DNA from: Lithodes maja
Lineage: Eukaryota > Arthropoda > Malacostraca > Decapoda > Lithodidae
Direction: 5' to 3'
Assembly: GCA_037953745.1 (NCBI GenBank)
Contig: JBAKBP010013097.1
Coordinates: 1 to 64,000 of the forward strand
DNA length: 64,000 nucleotides
Below, piece by piece: positions 32,218 to 41,624 of the stretch; positions within the stretch are counted from its first letter, which is position 1, and each line of letters begins with the position of its first letter. The notes under the pieces were generated by a model. It did no database searches. It was not told the DNA's origin and worked only from the letters and a program-made list of their open reading frames with translations. The translations under genes were made by a program, and so were the position numbers.

Positions 32218-35154
32218 CTATCCTGGATCATCAACCCTTGATAGACAATCTGCTATCACGTTCTCACTCCCGGCAATATGCTGAATGTTGAGATTATACT
32301 CTTGGAGCATTAGGGACCACCTGGTCAACCGCATATTCCGATTGTGAAACTGATTTAGGAATTTCAAGGGATGATGGTCCGTATAAATCGTCACTACCGG
32401 GCCGTAGGCTGGAACATAAACTTCGAAATGTTTGAGCGACAAAACGATAGCAAGAAGCTCCTTCTCTATAGTCGAGTAATTCCTTTGTGCCGAATTAAAC
32501 TTGCGAGAAAAGAAGCTCACTGGGTGTTCCAAGCCCTCGGAATCAGTCTGCAGTAACACTGCCCCGGCACCCACACCGCTGGCATCAGTCGCCAGCTGAA
32601 AACTCCTGGAAAAGTCTGGGGCTCTCAAAATCGGATGTGTACACAGCAGGTGCTTGACTAGGTCGAAAGCCCTCTGACACTCCGCAGCCCAACAGAACTT
32701 CACTGACTTCGACAGTAGATCAGTTAACGGTGCTAAGACAGTAGAGTATCCCCGGATGAAGCGCCTATAATAGCCTATCATACCTAGGAACCGCATGACC
32801 TGGCGCTTAGTGGTGGGCCTGGGAAACATATTGATAGCCTGTATCTTGCTCAGGGGGGGGCACACCCGGCCTAACCCGACCACGAAGCCAAGATACTGCA
32901 CAGTAGCCTTTACAAACTCGCACTTCCTCAGGTTCACCACCAGCCCAGCATCGTGCAACTTCCCAAACAGGGTCTCTAAGTGCCTTAGGTGATTTTCAAA
33001 ATTGTCATCATACACTATCACGTCATCAAGGTAGACCGTGCAGTTAGGGATTTCGTCACAAATATCGTTCATCAGGTTCTGAAACGTGGCAGGTGCGTTC
33101 TTAAGCCCATAAGGCATTACGTTACATTGGTAGGTCTTGCCATCTACCACAAAACCACAAACTTGCTTAGCTCGGTCCGACAGGGGTACTTGCCAGTAGC
33201 CTTTTACAAGATCAATTTTAGTAAGGTACTTTGCATTCCCTATCTTGTCCACGCTGTCGTCAACTCGAGGCAAAGGGTAAGGGTTGGTAGTGGTCAAGCC
33301 ATTTAGCCTACGAAAATCTATGCAGAACCGCACCTTGCCGTCAGGTTTTGGCTGCAACGTGACGGGTGATGTCCACTTCACATAACCTTCAGTGATCATC
33401 CCTCTCTCAACCATGTACTTTAACTCCTCCCGTAAAGCTGGCAACTTTACCGGGGGCACACGGTAGGGCACTGACTTGAAGGGCACATTATCACCGACGT
33501 CCACGTCGTGCGTTACCTGAGTAGTGAGACCTGGGTGTTCGGCGAAAACAGAGGGGTATGACCTGAACAGGCCTAGGACAGCAGCACCCTGGTGCTCAGG
33601 CAGGTGACTTACAGCTTGCCTAGCCTCTTGTTCAGTATTCCCCGCCCACTGTTCCGCGGAAATGACACAGTCCCAGCTATCCTCCTCAGCAGCATGACTG
33701 TCCCCACCTCCTTCTCCACCCTGGCCGCTGCAGGCCAGCACAGGGACAGTGAGAGGCTCTGAGGGGCGTCTCACATACTCTTTCATGAGGTTAACATGAC
33801 ATAACTGATGTTTTTTTCTACGGTCAGGTGTTGCAACGAGATAATCAAGGTCGGACAGTTTCTTAGCCACCACATACGGCCCAATAAACTTGGCAGAAAG
33901 GGGGTGTCCAGGCAAAGGTAAAAGCAACATTACCTCCTGACCCACCGAAAACTCCCGAAGCTTCACCTTGGCGTCATACTGGTGCTTCATGACCGCCTGT
34001 GCATTAACCAAGTTATTACCTGCCGCTGCCATGCAACCTATAAGTCTCTCCCGGCTCTCAAGGATATATTTAAGTACAGACCCCGGCTTCTCTTCGCCCT
34101 CCCAGATCTCTTTCACCATACTTAAAGGTCCTCTCACATTATGGCCAAAGACTAGTTGATTTGGACTGAACCCCAGGCTCTCTCCTGGGACTTCACGTGC
34201 AGCGAACAGAACATACGGCAGACCCAAATCCCAATCAGTGTCATGTTCTGCACAGTAACAGCGTAGCATACTCTTCAGGGTCGAGTGCCACCGCTCCAAG
34301 ACTCCCTGACTCTCGGGATGGTAGGCTGACGACACTACAGAACATATACCGTGCAACTGAAGGGTTTGCTTGAACAATTTGGATGTAAAATTGCTCCCCT
34401 GGTCTGACTGCACCTCACGTGGAAATCCATAACGGGAACAGAACAATAATAAGTTTTTAACAACTGCCTTTGCCGAGCCGTTTCTCATGGGGTATGCGTC
34501 CGGGTATCTCGTAGCCACATCCATGATTGTCAACAGGAATTTATTGCCACTACTAGTAGGCGGGAAAGGGCCAACCAAATCTACTACAACTTTGCTGAAC
34601 GGAGGCCCGGTGACAGGTATGGGAAACAAAGGTGCCTTCGGGATTGTCTGGTTAGGCTTCCCCGTTGTCTGGCAGGTCGCACACCCAGCCACCCATGCAC
34701 AGACATCAGCCTTGACCCCAGGCCACCAGAAAAACCTGCCCAATGCCGCCAATGTTTTTGTTACCCCCAAATGACCCGCCACCGGCACATCATGCGCCAG
34801 ACACAATAAGGACTCTCTATACTTATTTGGAACAACCACCTGGTCTACTACCCTCGCACCGCCCTCCCACTTCGATTTGGGGTCTAGAAATCTGCGGTAC
34901 AATATCCTGTTGAGCCTAAAGAAATCTCCCGGCTTCGCATCCCCATCTTCCTCCAACTCTATGGCACCATTGCTATAACGAGCTAGGCTAGCGTCTTGCA
35001 GCTGCTGCTCACTAATGTCCCTGGGCGTCAATGCATCAAGATGGTTTTGTAATAAGACATTACCCCGGCTAGTAGGCTCTACTGCCTTAGTGGCTCTCGC
35101 TACAGCTCTTGCCTCACGCGAAGTCTTACCCAACTCTGCCTTGTTACACCCCAT
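32218..35154 (-). CDS. pol: Pol: integrase - reverse transcriptase - RNase H
   Basis: This 978-codon frame runs from the ATG at 35154 and is open back to the TGA at 35274-35272, in the same frame as gag. Integrase comes first: zinc-binding HDVPVAGH (H121, H128) and CATC (C158, C161), then catalytic D192 (VVVDLVGPF), D251 (SDQGSNF) and E287, exactly D-D-35-E, then a GPY module at 425-427. Residues 461-540 form a linker. Reverse transcriptase follows: FCIDFRRLN (610-618), D648 in KIDLVKGYWQ, and YLDD at 708-711. RNase H has D857 (TDASG), E897, D926 (YTDHHPL) and D969. The protein would copy and integrate the element in cytoplasmic particles and the nucleus. All catalytic residues are present and no stop or frameshift is seen. 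It is probably made by suppression of the gag stop, since the ATG at 35154 lies 117 nt past it. Confidence 0.95.
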   Translation of the reverse strand: MGCNKAELGKTSREARAVARATKAVEPTSRGNVLLQNHLDALTPRDISEQQLQDASLARYSNGAIELEEDGDAKPGDFFRLNRILYRRFLDPKSKWEGGARVVDQVVVPNKYRESLLCLAHDVPVAGHLGVTKTLAALGRFFWWPGVKADVCAWVAGCATCQTTGKPNQTIPKAPLFPIPVTGPPFSKVVVDLVGPFPPTSSGNKFLLTIMDVATRYPDAYPMRNGSAKAVVKNLLLFCSRYGFPREVQSDQGSNFTSKLFKQTLQLHGICSVVSSAYHPESQGVLERWHSTLKSMLRCYCAEHDTDWDLGLPYVLFAAREVPGESLGFSPNQLVFGHNVRGPLSMVKEIWEGEEKPGSVLKYILESRERLIGCMAAAGNNLVNAQAVMKHQYDAKVKLREFSVGQEVMLLLPLPGHPLSAKFIGPYVVAKKLSDLDYLVATPDRRKKHQLCHVNLMKEYVRRPSEPLTVPVLACSGQGGEGGGDSHAAEEDSWDCVISAEQWAGNTEQEARQAVSHLPEHQGAAVLGLFRSYPSVFAEHPGLTTQVTHDVDVGDNVPFKSVPYRVPPVKLPALREELKYMVERGMITEGYVKWTSPVTLQPKPDGKVRFCIDFRRLNGLTTTNPYPLPRVDDSVDKIGNAKYLTKIDLVKGYWQVPLSDRAKQVCGFVVDGKTYQCNVMPYGLKNAPATFQNLMNDICDEIPNCTVYLDDVIVYDDNFENHLRHLETLFGKLHDAGLVVNLRKCEFVKATVQYLGFVVGLGRVCPPLSKIQAINMFPRPTTKRQVMRFLGMIGYYRRFIRGYSTVLAPLTDLLSKSVKFCWAAECQRAFDLVKHLLCTHPILRAPDFSRSFQLATDASGVGAGAVLLQTDSEGLEHPVSFFSRKFNSAQRNYSTIEKELLAIVLSLKHFEVYVPAYGPVVTIYTDHHPLKFLNQFHNRNMRLTRWSLMLQEYNLNIQHIAGSENVIADCLSRVDDPG

Positions 35155-35271
35155 ATCTGGGCCAGAGTCAACTCCCGTGTTTATTATAGGTCCAAGTACC
35201 GAATCACCGAGAAGTGCAGCAGAATCAATGTCCCTTTTCCTGCCCTTAGCAACCTTCTCCTGATCCTTCCT

Positions 35272-35274
35272 TCA
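35272..35274 (-). promoter_or_regulatory. In-frame TGA between gag-protease and pol
   Basis: On the minus strand the context is CAG TGA AGG. Gag (ending QPRGQ) and pol share one frame: 39 open codons run from this TGA to the first pol ATG. It could be a readthrough stop or a single nonsense change. No pseudoknot was established by eye. Confidence 0.7.
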
Positions 35275-37356
35275 CTGTCCCCGAGGTTGAGTGCTAGGCT
35301 GTGCAGGAGCCGCAGAGCGAGATCGGGTTACCACACAGGCCATCTCATCCTGTTGGCACCTCCCAACCCATTCCCGATTCTCACCATCCACGTCGGCCGC
35401 CCTCTCGGCAACGACTAAGGGTGGAGTCCCGGAAGTGGGCACCGCAAAGTCGTTGCCGAGAAGAAGGTCGACGCCCTCAACTGGCAAACACTCAACGATC
35501 CCTACATCCAGCTCCCTGCACACCTCTCCCACTCTCAACTCCAACCTCACAAGTGGGTATGACCTCGTAGCATTTATACCCTGCACCACAACAACTCTGG
35601 CCGCATTTATCGGTTTCCCTGTGAAGTTCCTCAACAAAGTTTGCGAAGCCCCCGTATCCCTCAGCAAGTCAACCCTCCGTAGTTCACTCCCCCAGCTCAC
35701 AAACCCGTGCCCCCGATGGCTACAGAAAGTGTCCCGGACAGGTGTCGAGCCTTCCGTACGCTTCTTTACCGCGTGTGCCTCAGCTGCTGACAACCTACCC
35801 CGGGCAGTTGCTGCAGCCTTCAGAGACACACCGATACTGTGAACCAATGACACCGGCTTAGCGGGAGTGTTACTAGGGCACTCACGTGAATAATGGCCTA
35901 GCTTCTGACATTTGTAACATTTCACATCCCCAATGGGCTTCTTCCCTTGTGCGGGCAAAGAAGGGGCCTGACCTTTAGTAAACGGGAGAGGCTTGTGTTT
36001 GTAGGTGTTATTAGGTGCAATGCATTTAGTGTGGTTATGTGTGTCATAGGATTTGTTATTATCGAAAACTCTGGTGGGTGGGGTATAGCGCCCCTTCTGC
36101 CCTGACTCAGCCCTCTGAGCGGCACCGCAACCACGAATCAATGATAATCTGAAGTCTGCCATCTTGGCAGCCTCCTCTACTGTCTTGGGACATTTTTCCT
36201 TAATGTTCAGCGTTAGATCGGTTCCAGTACATTTGTAAAACTGTTCCAGATAGAAAAGTTGCTTAATTTCCTCAGCCGACTCTGCGTGCTCGGACCGAAA
36301 CCAGTTATTACCTGCATCTGTTAAGTCCCGTGCGTGCTCCATAAAACTGACGTCGCTCTTCTTATTCATGCCACGGAACTTCAATCTATAAGTTTCGGGT
36401 TGCAGTTCGTAGGCCCGGAGCACAGCCTCCTTCACCAGTCCATACACGACACTCTCGTCCAGTGACAGTGCATCGTAGGCTTTCAACCCCTTACCCACTA
36501 GACGTGATGAAACTAATGCTGCCCATTTAACCTCCGGCCAGTCATACTCACGACACTTCTTTTCGAAACGAGCAAAAAACTCAGTCACTGCTGTCTCATC
36601 AAATGCGGGTACTAACTTAATTAAATGCGAAAGTGAGTCTGTAACCCGGTGCCCACCACCGAGATGACGCCCCGTGGTCTCTACTCTAGACTTCTCGACA
36701 TCCATTTCAGCCTGGTACCTGGTTGCATCCTGATTGGCTTGGATTCTAGCAACCTCTATGCGTTCTATACTAGCCTGTTGTGTCTGAGTCTCCTGCAGCT
36801 TAATCCGTTCTATACTAGCCTGTTGACTTTCTTGCAACTTAAGCTTAGCTAGTTCTAGCTGAAATAACATCTCAGGAGACAGGCCTGGGGGGGGAGAGCA
36901 CAAAATGGGGGATCCACACCGAGACGTGTTTACGGGTAAGCCAGCTTGCCATTGAGAACCCTCCTGCTGCATCGTGCTAAGAATCGCTGGCTGAGGGCCC
37001 AGCTCAGGGGTAGAGTGGAATGGAGGCTTGGAGGGAACCCCCCAAGACCCCACTCCACCCACCGCCCCATCGCCATCACCCAACAAACATGCCACCAAAT
37101 TCTTCTTGGGCCAACTGTCAGGACAGTCCCGCCCCAAAACCGTGGCTAAACAGCGAAGACCGTAACTATCAATAGCCTGCAGGCGCTGTTCGGTCAAAGG
37201 TGTCTGCAAAAATGCCCGGGCATCCCTCTCTCCACTTATAACACTCCCCTCCCTAAATATCTGTTGTACTTGCTGGTCACTAGGCTGTACCGTGTTATCC
37301 TCCCCCGTAAATGATGAGTCATTAGACATAGTGCTGGTTATACAATTGCTGTTCAT
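35272..37356 (-). CDS. gag: Gag - protease polyprotein with SCAN-like segment
   Basis: 694 codons starting at an ATG. Residues 165-225 are a Gln/Glu/Lys-rich helical stretch with an internal near-duplication (QQASIERIKLQETQ, then QQASIERIEVARIQ). Residues 245-402 look like a capsid region; the part from PETYRLKFRG (about 320) through IKQLFYLEQF (364-373) to CPKTVEEAAKMAD (389-401) resembles the SCAN domain. A CCHC zinc knuckle lies at C480-C483-H488-C493 (nucleocapsid). An aspartic protease follows, with LLRDTGASQTLL (catalytic D567) and LLLGNDF (631-637). The product would package element RNA into particles and cleave itself. The frame is intact and ends in TGA in frame with pol. Confidence 0.92.
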   Translation of the reverse strand: MNSNCITSTMSNDSSFTGEDNTVQPSDQQVQQIFREGSVISGERDARAFLQTPLTEQRLQAIDSYGLRCLATVLGRDCPDSWPKKNLVACLLGDGDGAVGGVGSWGVPSKPPFHSTPELGPQPAILSTMQQEGSQWQAGLPVNTSRCGSPILCSPPPGLSPEMLFQLELAKLKLQESQQASIERIKLQETQTQQASIERIEVARIQANQDATRYQAEMDVEKSRVETTGRHLGGGHRVTDSLSHLIKLVPAFDETAVTEFFARFEKKCREYDWPEVKWAALVSSRLVGKGLKAYDALSLDESVVYGLVKEAVLRAYELQPETYRLKFRGMNKKSDVSFMEHARDLTDAGNNWFRSEHAESAEEIKQLFYLEQFYKCTGTDLTLNIKEKCPKTVEEAAKMADFRLSLIRGCGAAQRAESGQKGRYTPPTRVFDNNKSYDTHNHTKCIAPNNTYKHKPLPFTKGQAPSLPAQGKKPIGDVKCYKCQKLGHYSRECPSNTPAKPVSLVHSIGVSLKAAATARGRLSAAEAHAVKKRTEGSTPVRDTFCSHRGHGFVSWGSELRRVDLLRDTGASQTLLRNFTGKPINAARVVVVQGINATRSYPLVRLELRVGEVCRELDVGIVECLPVEGVDLLLGNDFAVPTSGTPPLVVAERAADVDGENREWVGRCQQDEMACVVTRSRSAAPAQPSTQPRGQ

Positions 37357-37599
37357 AAAAAAAAAGAAGTGCTTATTACTAATTGCAGTCTCGACTCACA
37401 AAATGTTAAAGATGCTTGAATGACTCTACTCTAGACACCCCTAACGAAACAATCTGCAAGTCCACCAATACAATAATGACACAATAAAAATTCCTCCAAT
37501 ATGCAAGAAAATTCTAGCCAGCTCTACTAGGTAGCATAGAATAGTTCTCCAAAAAACATGTGATAGGATACTACTGAATCTTGTGCAAGGTCGCCATTT
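37357..37599 (-). other. 5' leader of the LTR element with primer-binding site
   Basis: Three bases inside the 5' LTR the minus strand reads TGGCGACCTTGCACAA (37581-37596). Its TGG would pair with a tRNA CCA end, so it is a likely primer-binding site. I do not assign the tRNA with confidence; an arginine tRNA is possible by analogy with other elements that start TGGCGACC. The rest of the leader is AT-rich up to the gag ATG. Confidence 0.6.
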
Positions 37600-39418
37600 T
37601 GTTACGGCTGGATCGGCAATACATATTCGGGATTCTTGATCGTAGGACAGAAATGGCTTATGTGACAACGACACGCTCGATTCCAGTCCCAAATACTATA
37701 TGCTCCAGACAACAAAAGCACCAACGCCCTACAGAGTTATCGTCTATGGTAACGAGGTACCTTAACTCGGCGAAAGTGTACAACAGGGGTAGGCTATGAG
37801 GCTAAACTCCCTCAGACATTTATAGGTTACGTTATTACTAAAGAAATGCAATACTCAAGAAACTACGTTAATATTAAGCCTCTAATAATGTAGAATAGAA
37901 GCAGGCTAAAGGTATGACAGTGAAATGCTAAATGACAAATGTACACGCCTACTTGAAAGCGCGTGCACTAGAATAACTGTCCCCTACTAACATGCACTAG
38001 CATGTAGCATACAAGATGTTCATGATCCAGTAGATACCTAATAATACACATGGAAGGAACATAAATAGTAGTCACTTATTATAATAATGAATCTATACTT
38101 GGAATAACTAAAAGGTTGCAGGCAACAGTACTGCGCCGGTAGCCTACTACCGCATAGGCTACTTCGCTTCTCTCACTCTGTCTCCCCTCTGAGTCCGTAT
38201 GCGCCCTACGCAACAGAACTCCGGACACAGCAGCAAAACGACAGTGCAGTTAATTGATACATGAAAGTGTTAATAGTGTTGTCTTGTGTGTGAGTAATGT
38301 GTATTGTAAAGTGTTACATACATAAACTTAAAGAGAGCTGCAATGCATAGTAAAATAAAGATATAACCGACTCATCATCCCCATGTGTTCTAGCTAGCAG
38401 GCCAAGTCACAGGAACAACGAGTCCCAGCACCGAAAGCGAGAACCCAGGAAAAGACTGCAGAGAACACAAGGACAGAGAAATTACGTTACTCTACTATAC
38501 CGGCACTACGAGCGAGCTGTAGTCTCTGGTACTGCACTCGCTCCTGGCTCGGTAGGCAAATCAAGGCTAAGTCCTCGCCCCTCTACAGACAACTCCTGGG
38601 CATGGTCGGGCTCTTACACATGGCACTAGTCTAGTCACAAATTGGATGATGAGCTGGGCATATAACTCGTGAACATGTAGAACGTTCACCAACTATCCTC
38701 ATCAAGAAGATCTCTGTTCACATTAACCCCTTAAATCTAATACATGTAAATATATGCTTGTCCTAAGAGTAATACGAGAGGTGAGTGCTGAAACTCCTTT
38801 AGGACCTCAAGGGAAGGTTATGCATTTAAATAGAGAGAAGAATGAAATGAGAGTAATGTCGTCAGAGAGAAAGAGTGCAACCGTGAGAAGTTGGGAGAGA
38901 GGGCAAGGGATGTTAGAATCTCAAAGGTTCTAGGCAACCTGATCATGGAACACACAGCGAGCCTCCAGGCAATGTGCAGTACGACAACATGGGCAGCCCA
39001 GGCAGCATAGGCAGGCGGCAATGGACTACCAACCCTGTCGCACCTAGCTATAAGCGCAAGGCTGCCAACCGGTCCATACGTCTGGCAACCACCCCCCCGG
39101 CAGCGTGGCGCATTGCTACCCTCTCGCTCTGAAGCCCAACTCACTCTCTCTCTCTGAACTCCCATTGTCTTATCTATCAACTTCTCTATTGATACTACAT
39201 ATTAAATGGAAGGTCTCGACATGGCTTAAAACAAAACCCACCACTGGTTAGCACATGACGAGACCTTTGCAGAGCTACAAAGAACATAGTTATACGTTGT
39301 CACACTCAATATAGGCAGCCAGCACGGTACAGCGGTACAGAGGTACCGCACAGTGGCGGTACAGTGGAGTACCAAGGAGTACAATCAGGTTGCGTTGCCA
39401 CGCACTGGGTGCGTCACA
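37600..39418 (-). repeat. 5' LTR
   Basis: It spans 1819 bp, the same length as the other LTR and about 99.7% identical by eye. It should hold the promoter and U3/R/U5. No TATA box or polyadenylation signal was assigned with confidence. GTACC-type motifs cluster at 39320-39385. Confidence 0.95.
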
Positions 39419-39762
39419 CTATCTATTTACTAACTATCTATCTATCTATCTATTTACTAACTATCTATCTATCTATCTATTTGCTAACGATCTATCTATT
39501 TACTAACTATCTATCTATTTACTAACTATCTATCTATCTATTACTATCTATCTATCTATCTATTTACTAACTATCTCTATCTATCTATTTACTATCTATC
39601 TATCTATTTACTAACTATATCTATCTATCTATTTACTAACTATCTATCTATCTATTTACTAACTATCTATCTATCTATCTATTTACTAACTATCTATCTA
39701 TCTGCTAACTATCTATCTATCTATCTATTTACTAACTATCTATCTTATCTATTTATTTACTC
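39419..39762. repeat. CTAT/TTTACTAA array, right part
   Basis: It continues the array interrupted by the LTR element, with the same CTAT and TTTACTAA composition. It ends directly at CTCAGGCCCAATCCCC. Confidence 0.9.
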
Positions 39763-39850
39763 AGGCCCAATCCCCACTTTTCCTATTTGTTTTCCCCCTT
39801 TTTTTTTGGGGGGGGGGGGGGGTGGGGGTGGCTGACTCAAGACAGAGCCA
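39763..39850 (-). mobile_element. 3' UTR remnant of an RTE-type LINE
   Basis: CTCAGGCCCAATCCCCA and GGCTGACTCAAGACAGAGC match, inverted, the end of the RTE copy at 57820-57870 (GCTCTGTCTTGAGTCGGCTA and GGGGATTGGGCCTGAG). There the same words stand directly before an ATAG tail. Here a T-run and a G-run separate the two words. No coding part is recognised to the right, so the copy is probably strongly 5'-truncated. Confidence 0.65.
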
Positions 39851-40096
39851 TCATAGGGACATCACAACAGAAAACAATGACCACACAGCAACAAAATACA
39901 AATTGACACCCATCTATAGGTCATCTACACATCTACTCTCCCGTTTACCTCTTGCCTCATTATTTAGGATGTCATTAGTTGATGTCGTAGTGTTCCTACT
40001 CTCACCCCTATGTGTATTTTGAGGATTTGTTCACGTAATTTCGTATTCACTAATATTGGTTGTCCTTGAGGTTGCATTTACCTACCATTATTCTCC
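39851..40096. other. Unassigned spacer
   Basis: ACA-rich, then mixed sequence. No frame or repeat is supported beyond the possible LINE remnant on its left. Confidence 0.35.
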
Positions 40097-40482
40097 TTAA
40101 GGGGGGTGACCTGCTTTTTGTTATTTCTGTCCTTTTCTCTCTTTCTCTGGCTTGTATCCATTCAGCCCCATTCAGCCAACTATTTTAAGACGTTTATCCA
40201 CATCTAGGTGTCGATTTCTTGTTGGCGAGCGATAGCGAGCCAGCATTATAATTATGAAGAAATCCGGCTTCGCCGGAGAAATTTGTCTATCGAAAAATTT
40301 ACAAATTTAGCCTGCTGTCAAACAAAAATAAAAAATATGCTGGTGAGCGGTAGCTCACCAGTAACAAATTGACACCTGGATGGGGATAAACGTCTTAAAA
40401 CAGTAGGCTGAATGGGGCCAAATGGATACAAGCCAGAGAAAGATATAAAAGGACAGAACAAAAGCAGGCGACCCCCCCTTAA
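40097..40482 (+). mobile_element. TTAA element, family A, complete
   Basis: TTAAGGGGGGTGACCTGCTT at the left and its inverse GCAGGCGACCCCCCCTTAA at the right. CCGGCTTCGCCGG and the inverted core are present. Its right TTAA is shared with the next element. Confidence 0.75.
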
Positions 40483-41145
40483 GGGAAGGTTTGTTGTCAT
40501 TTTATCTGGACCCACTTCTCCGTCATATTTAGCTCCATTAGTTTGGAGTTTGTAAGACGTGTTCCATTTGTTTGTCGATTTAAGGGGAGATATCCAATTG
40601 AGGGAATTTTGTCTGGACTCCTTTCTCCCTCATGTTTAGCCCCCATTGTTTTTTCTAATTTTAAGACGTTTGCCCCATTATTTTGACGATTTTAAGAACT
40701 TTCAACCCATTTCTGTCAATTTTAAGACCTTTCGTGCCATTTAGGTGTCGATTTTATCCTGGCGAGCGATAGCGAGCCTGTAATTTAAGAGGAACCGGCT
40801 TTCAGACGGGAAATTTTTCTACCGAAAAATGTACAAATTTATCTTGAAAGGGGCTCAAGGGGGTGTAATCTTAAGCTTGAAGGATATCTAGGGACCAAAC
40901 TAAAAACCTCCCCTTAAAGACTTTTTTCACATTTATTTATCAATATAAGACCTTTCATGCCATTTAGGTGTAAACATTTTCCTGGCGACCGATAGCGAGC
41001 CTGTAATTTAGGAGGAACCGGCCTTCGGCCAGAACATTTTTCTACCCCAAAAATTTTTTAATTTTTATCTCGAAGGGTGTTTATTTGTTATGTTTGAAAG
41101 CGAGAGAGAGGTCTAAGGAACCAACTACCCGCCCCCCCCCACCCC
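40479..41145 (+). mobile_element. Family B element interrupted by a second family B element
   Basis: The left part (40479-40579) runs TTAAGGGAAGG to TTTGTCGAT. The right part (40918-41145) resumes AGACTTTTTTCAC, GACCTTTCATGCC, GCGATAGCGA, the GGCCTTCGGCC hairpin and on to a C-rich end. Joined at TTAA the two parts restore the family B order (CGATTTTAAGAACTTTC in intact copies). Confidence 0.7.
40580..40917 (+). mobile_element. TTAA element, family B, nested
   Basis: TTAAGGGGAGATATCCAATT to AAAACCTCCCCTTAA, complete and flanked by TTAA on both sides inside an older family B copy. Core GGCGAGCGATAGCGAGCC intact. Confidence 0.75.
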
Positions 41146-41212
41146 CCTCTCTCATTTATCATACGTTTTCAAGTGATTGTATCGTACTCCTGTACTTCAT
41201 CCATTTGTATGT

Positions 41213-41538
41213 TTAAGGGGAGGTTTTTAGTTAGTTCCCTAGACCTCCATCAAGCTTAAAATGTCCCCCTCTAGGCCCCCTTTCAAGATGAATGTATACA
41301 TTTTTCGGTAGAAAAATGTCCCGGCCAAAGGCCGGTTCCTCTTAAATTACAGGCTCGCTATCGCTCGCCAGGAAAACATCGACACCTAAATTGCATGAAA
41401 GCTCTTAAAATTTACAGAAATGGGGCGAAAGTTCTTAATTATGGTGCGAATGTCTTAAAATATAAAAAGCAAATGGGGCTAAATATGAGGGAGAAAGGGG
41501 TCCAGAAAAAAATCCCTCAAGTGGATATCTGCCCTTAA
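41213..41538 (-). mobile_element. TTAA element, family B, complete
   Basis: TTAAGGGGAGGTTTTTAG at the left and ATATCTGCCCTTAA at the right. GGCCAAAGGCCGG hairpin and GGCTCGCTATCGCTCGCC core present. Confidence 0.75.
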
Positions 41539-41624
41539 GTTGATATCCATGTTTTTGATACCCCTATTATGCTGGGATATTTGTGGGTTAGCTCTCTTTT
41601 CAATTTGGATCAATCTTTGTTGGT

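Larger units (their letters stand above)
30117..39418 (-). mobile_element. Full-length Ty3/gypsy-type LTR retrotransposon, Gmr1-like
   Basis: Two 1819-bp LTRs bound a 5.7 kb interior read on the minus strand. The order is 5' LTR (37600-39418), primer-binding site, gag-protease (35272-37356), integrase-RT-RNase H (32218-35154), polypurine tract, 3' LTR (30117-31935). Both LTRs start TG and end CA. Four bases CTAT flank the element on each side, a possible target duplication that is weak because the target is a CTAT array. The enzymes are Ty3/gypsy-like but integrase precedes RT, the arrangement known from Gmr1-like elements. There is no env frame. Confidence 0.92.

Noticed and set aside
34487..37149. 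Several plus-strand frames of 60-183 codons inside gag-pol
   Set aside because: They are shadows opposite strongly supported minus-strand coding sequence.
30117..39418. An endogenous retrovirus with envelope
   Set aside because: Only gag-protease and integrase-RT-RNase H are present. The space between RNase H and the 3' LTR (31949-32217) is too short and has no envelope-like frame.
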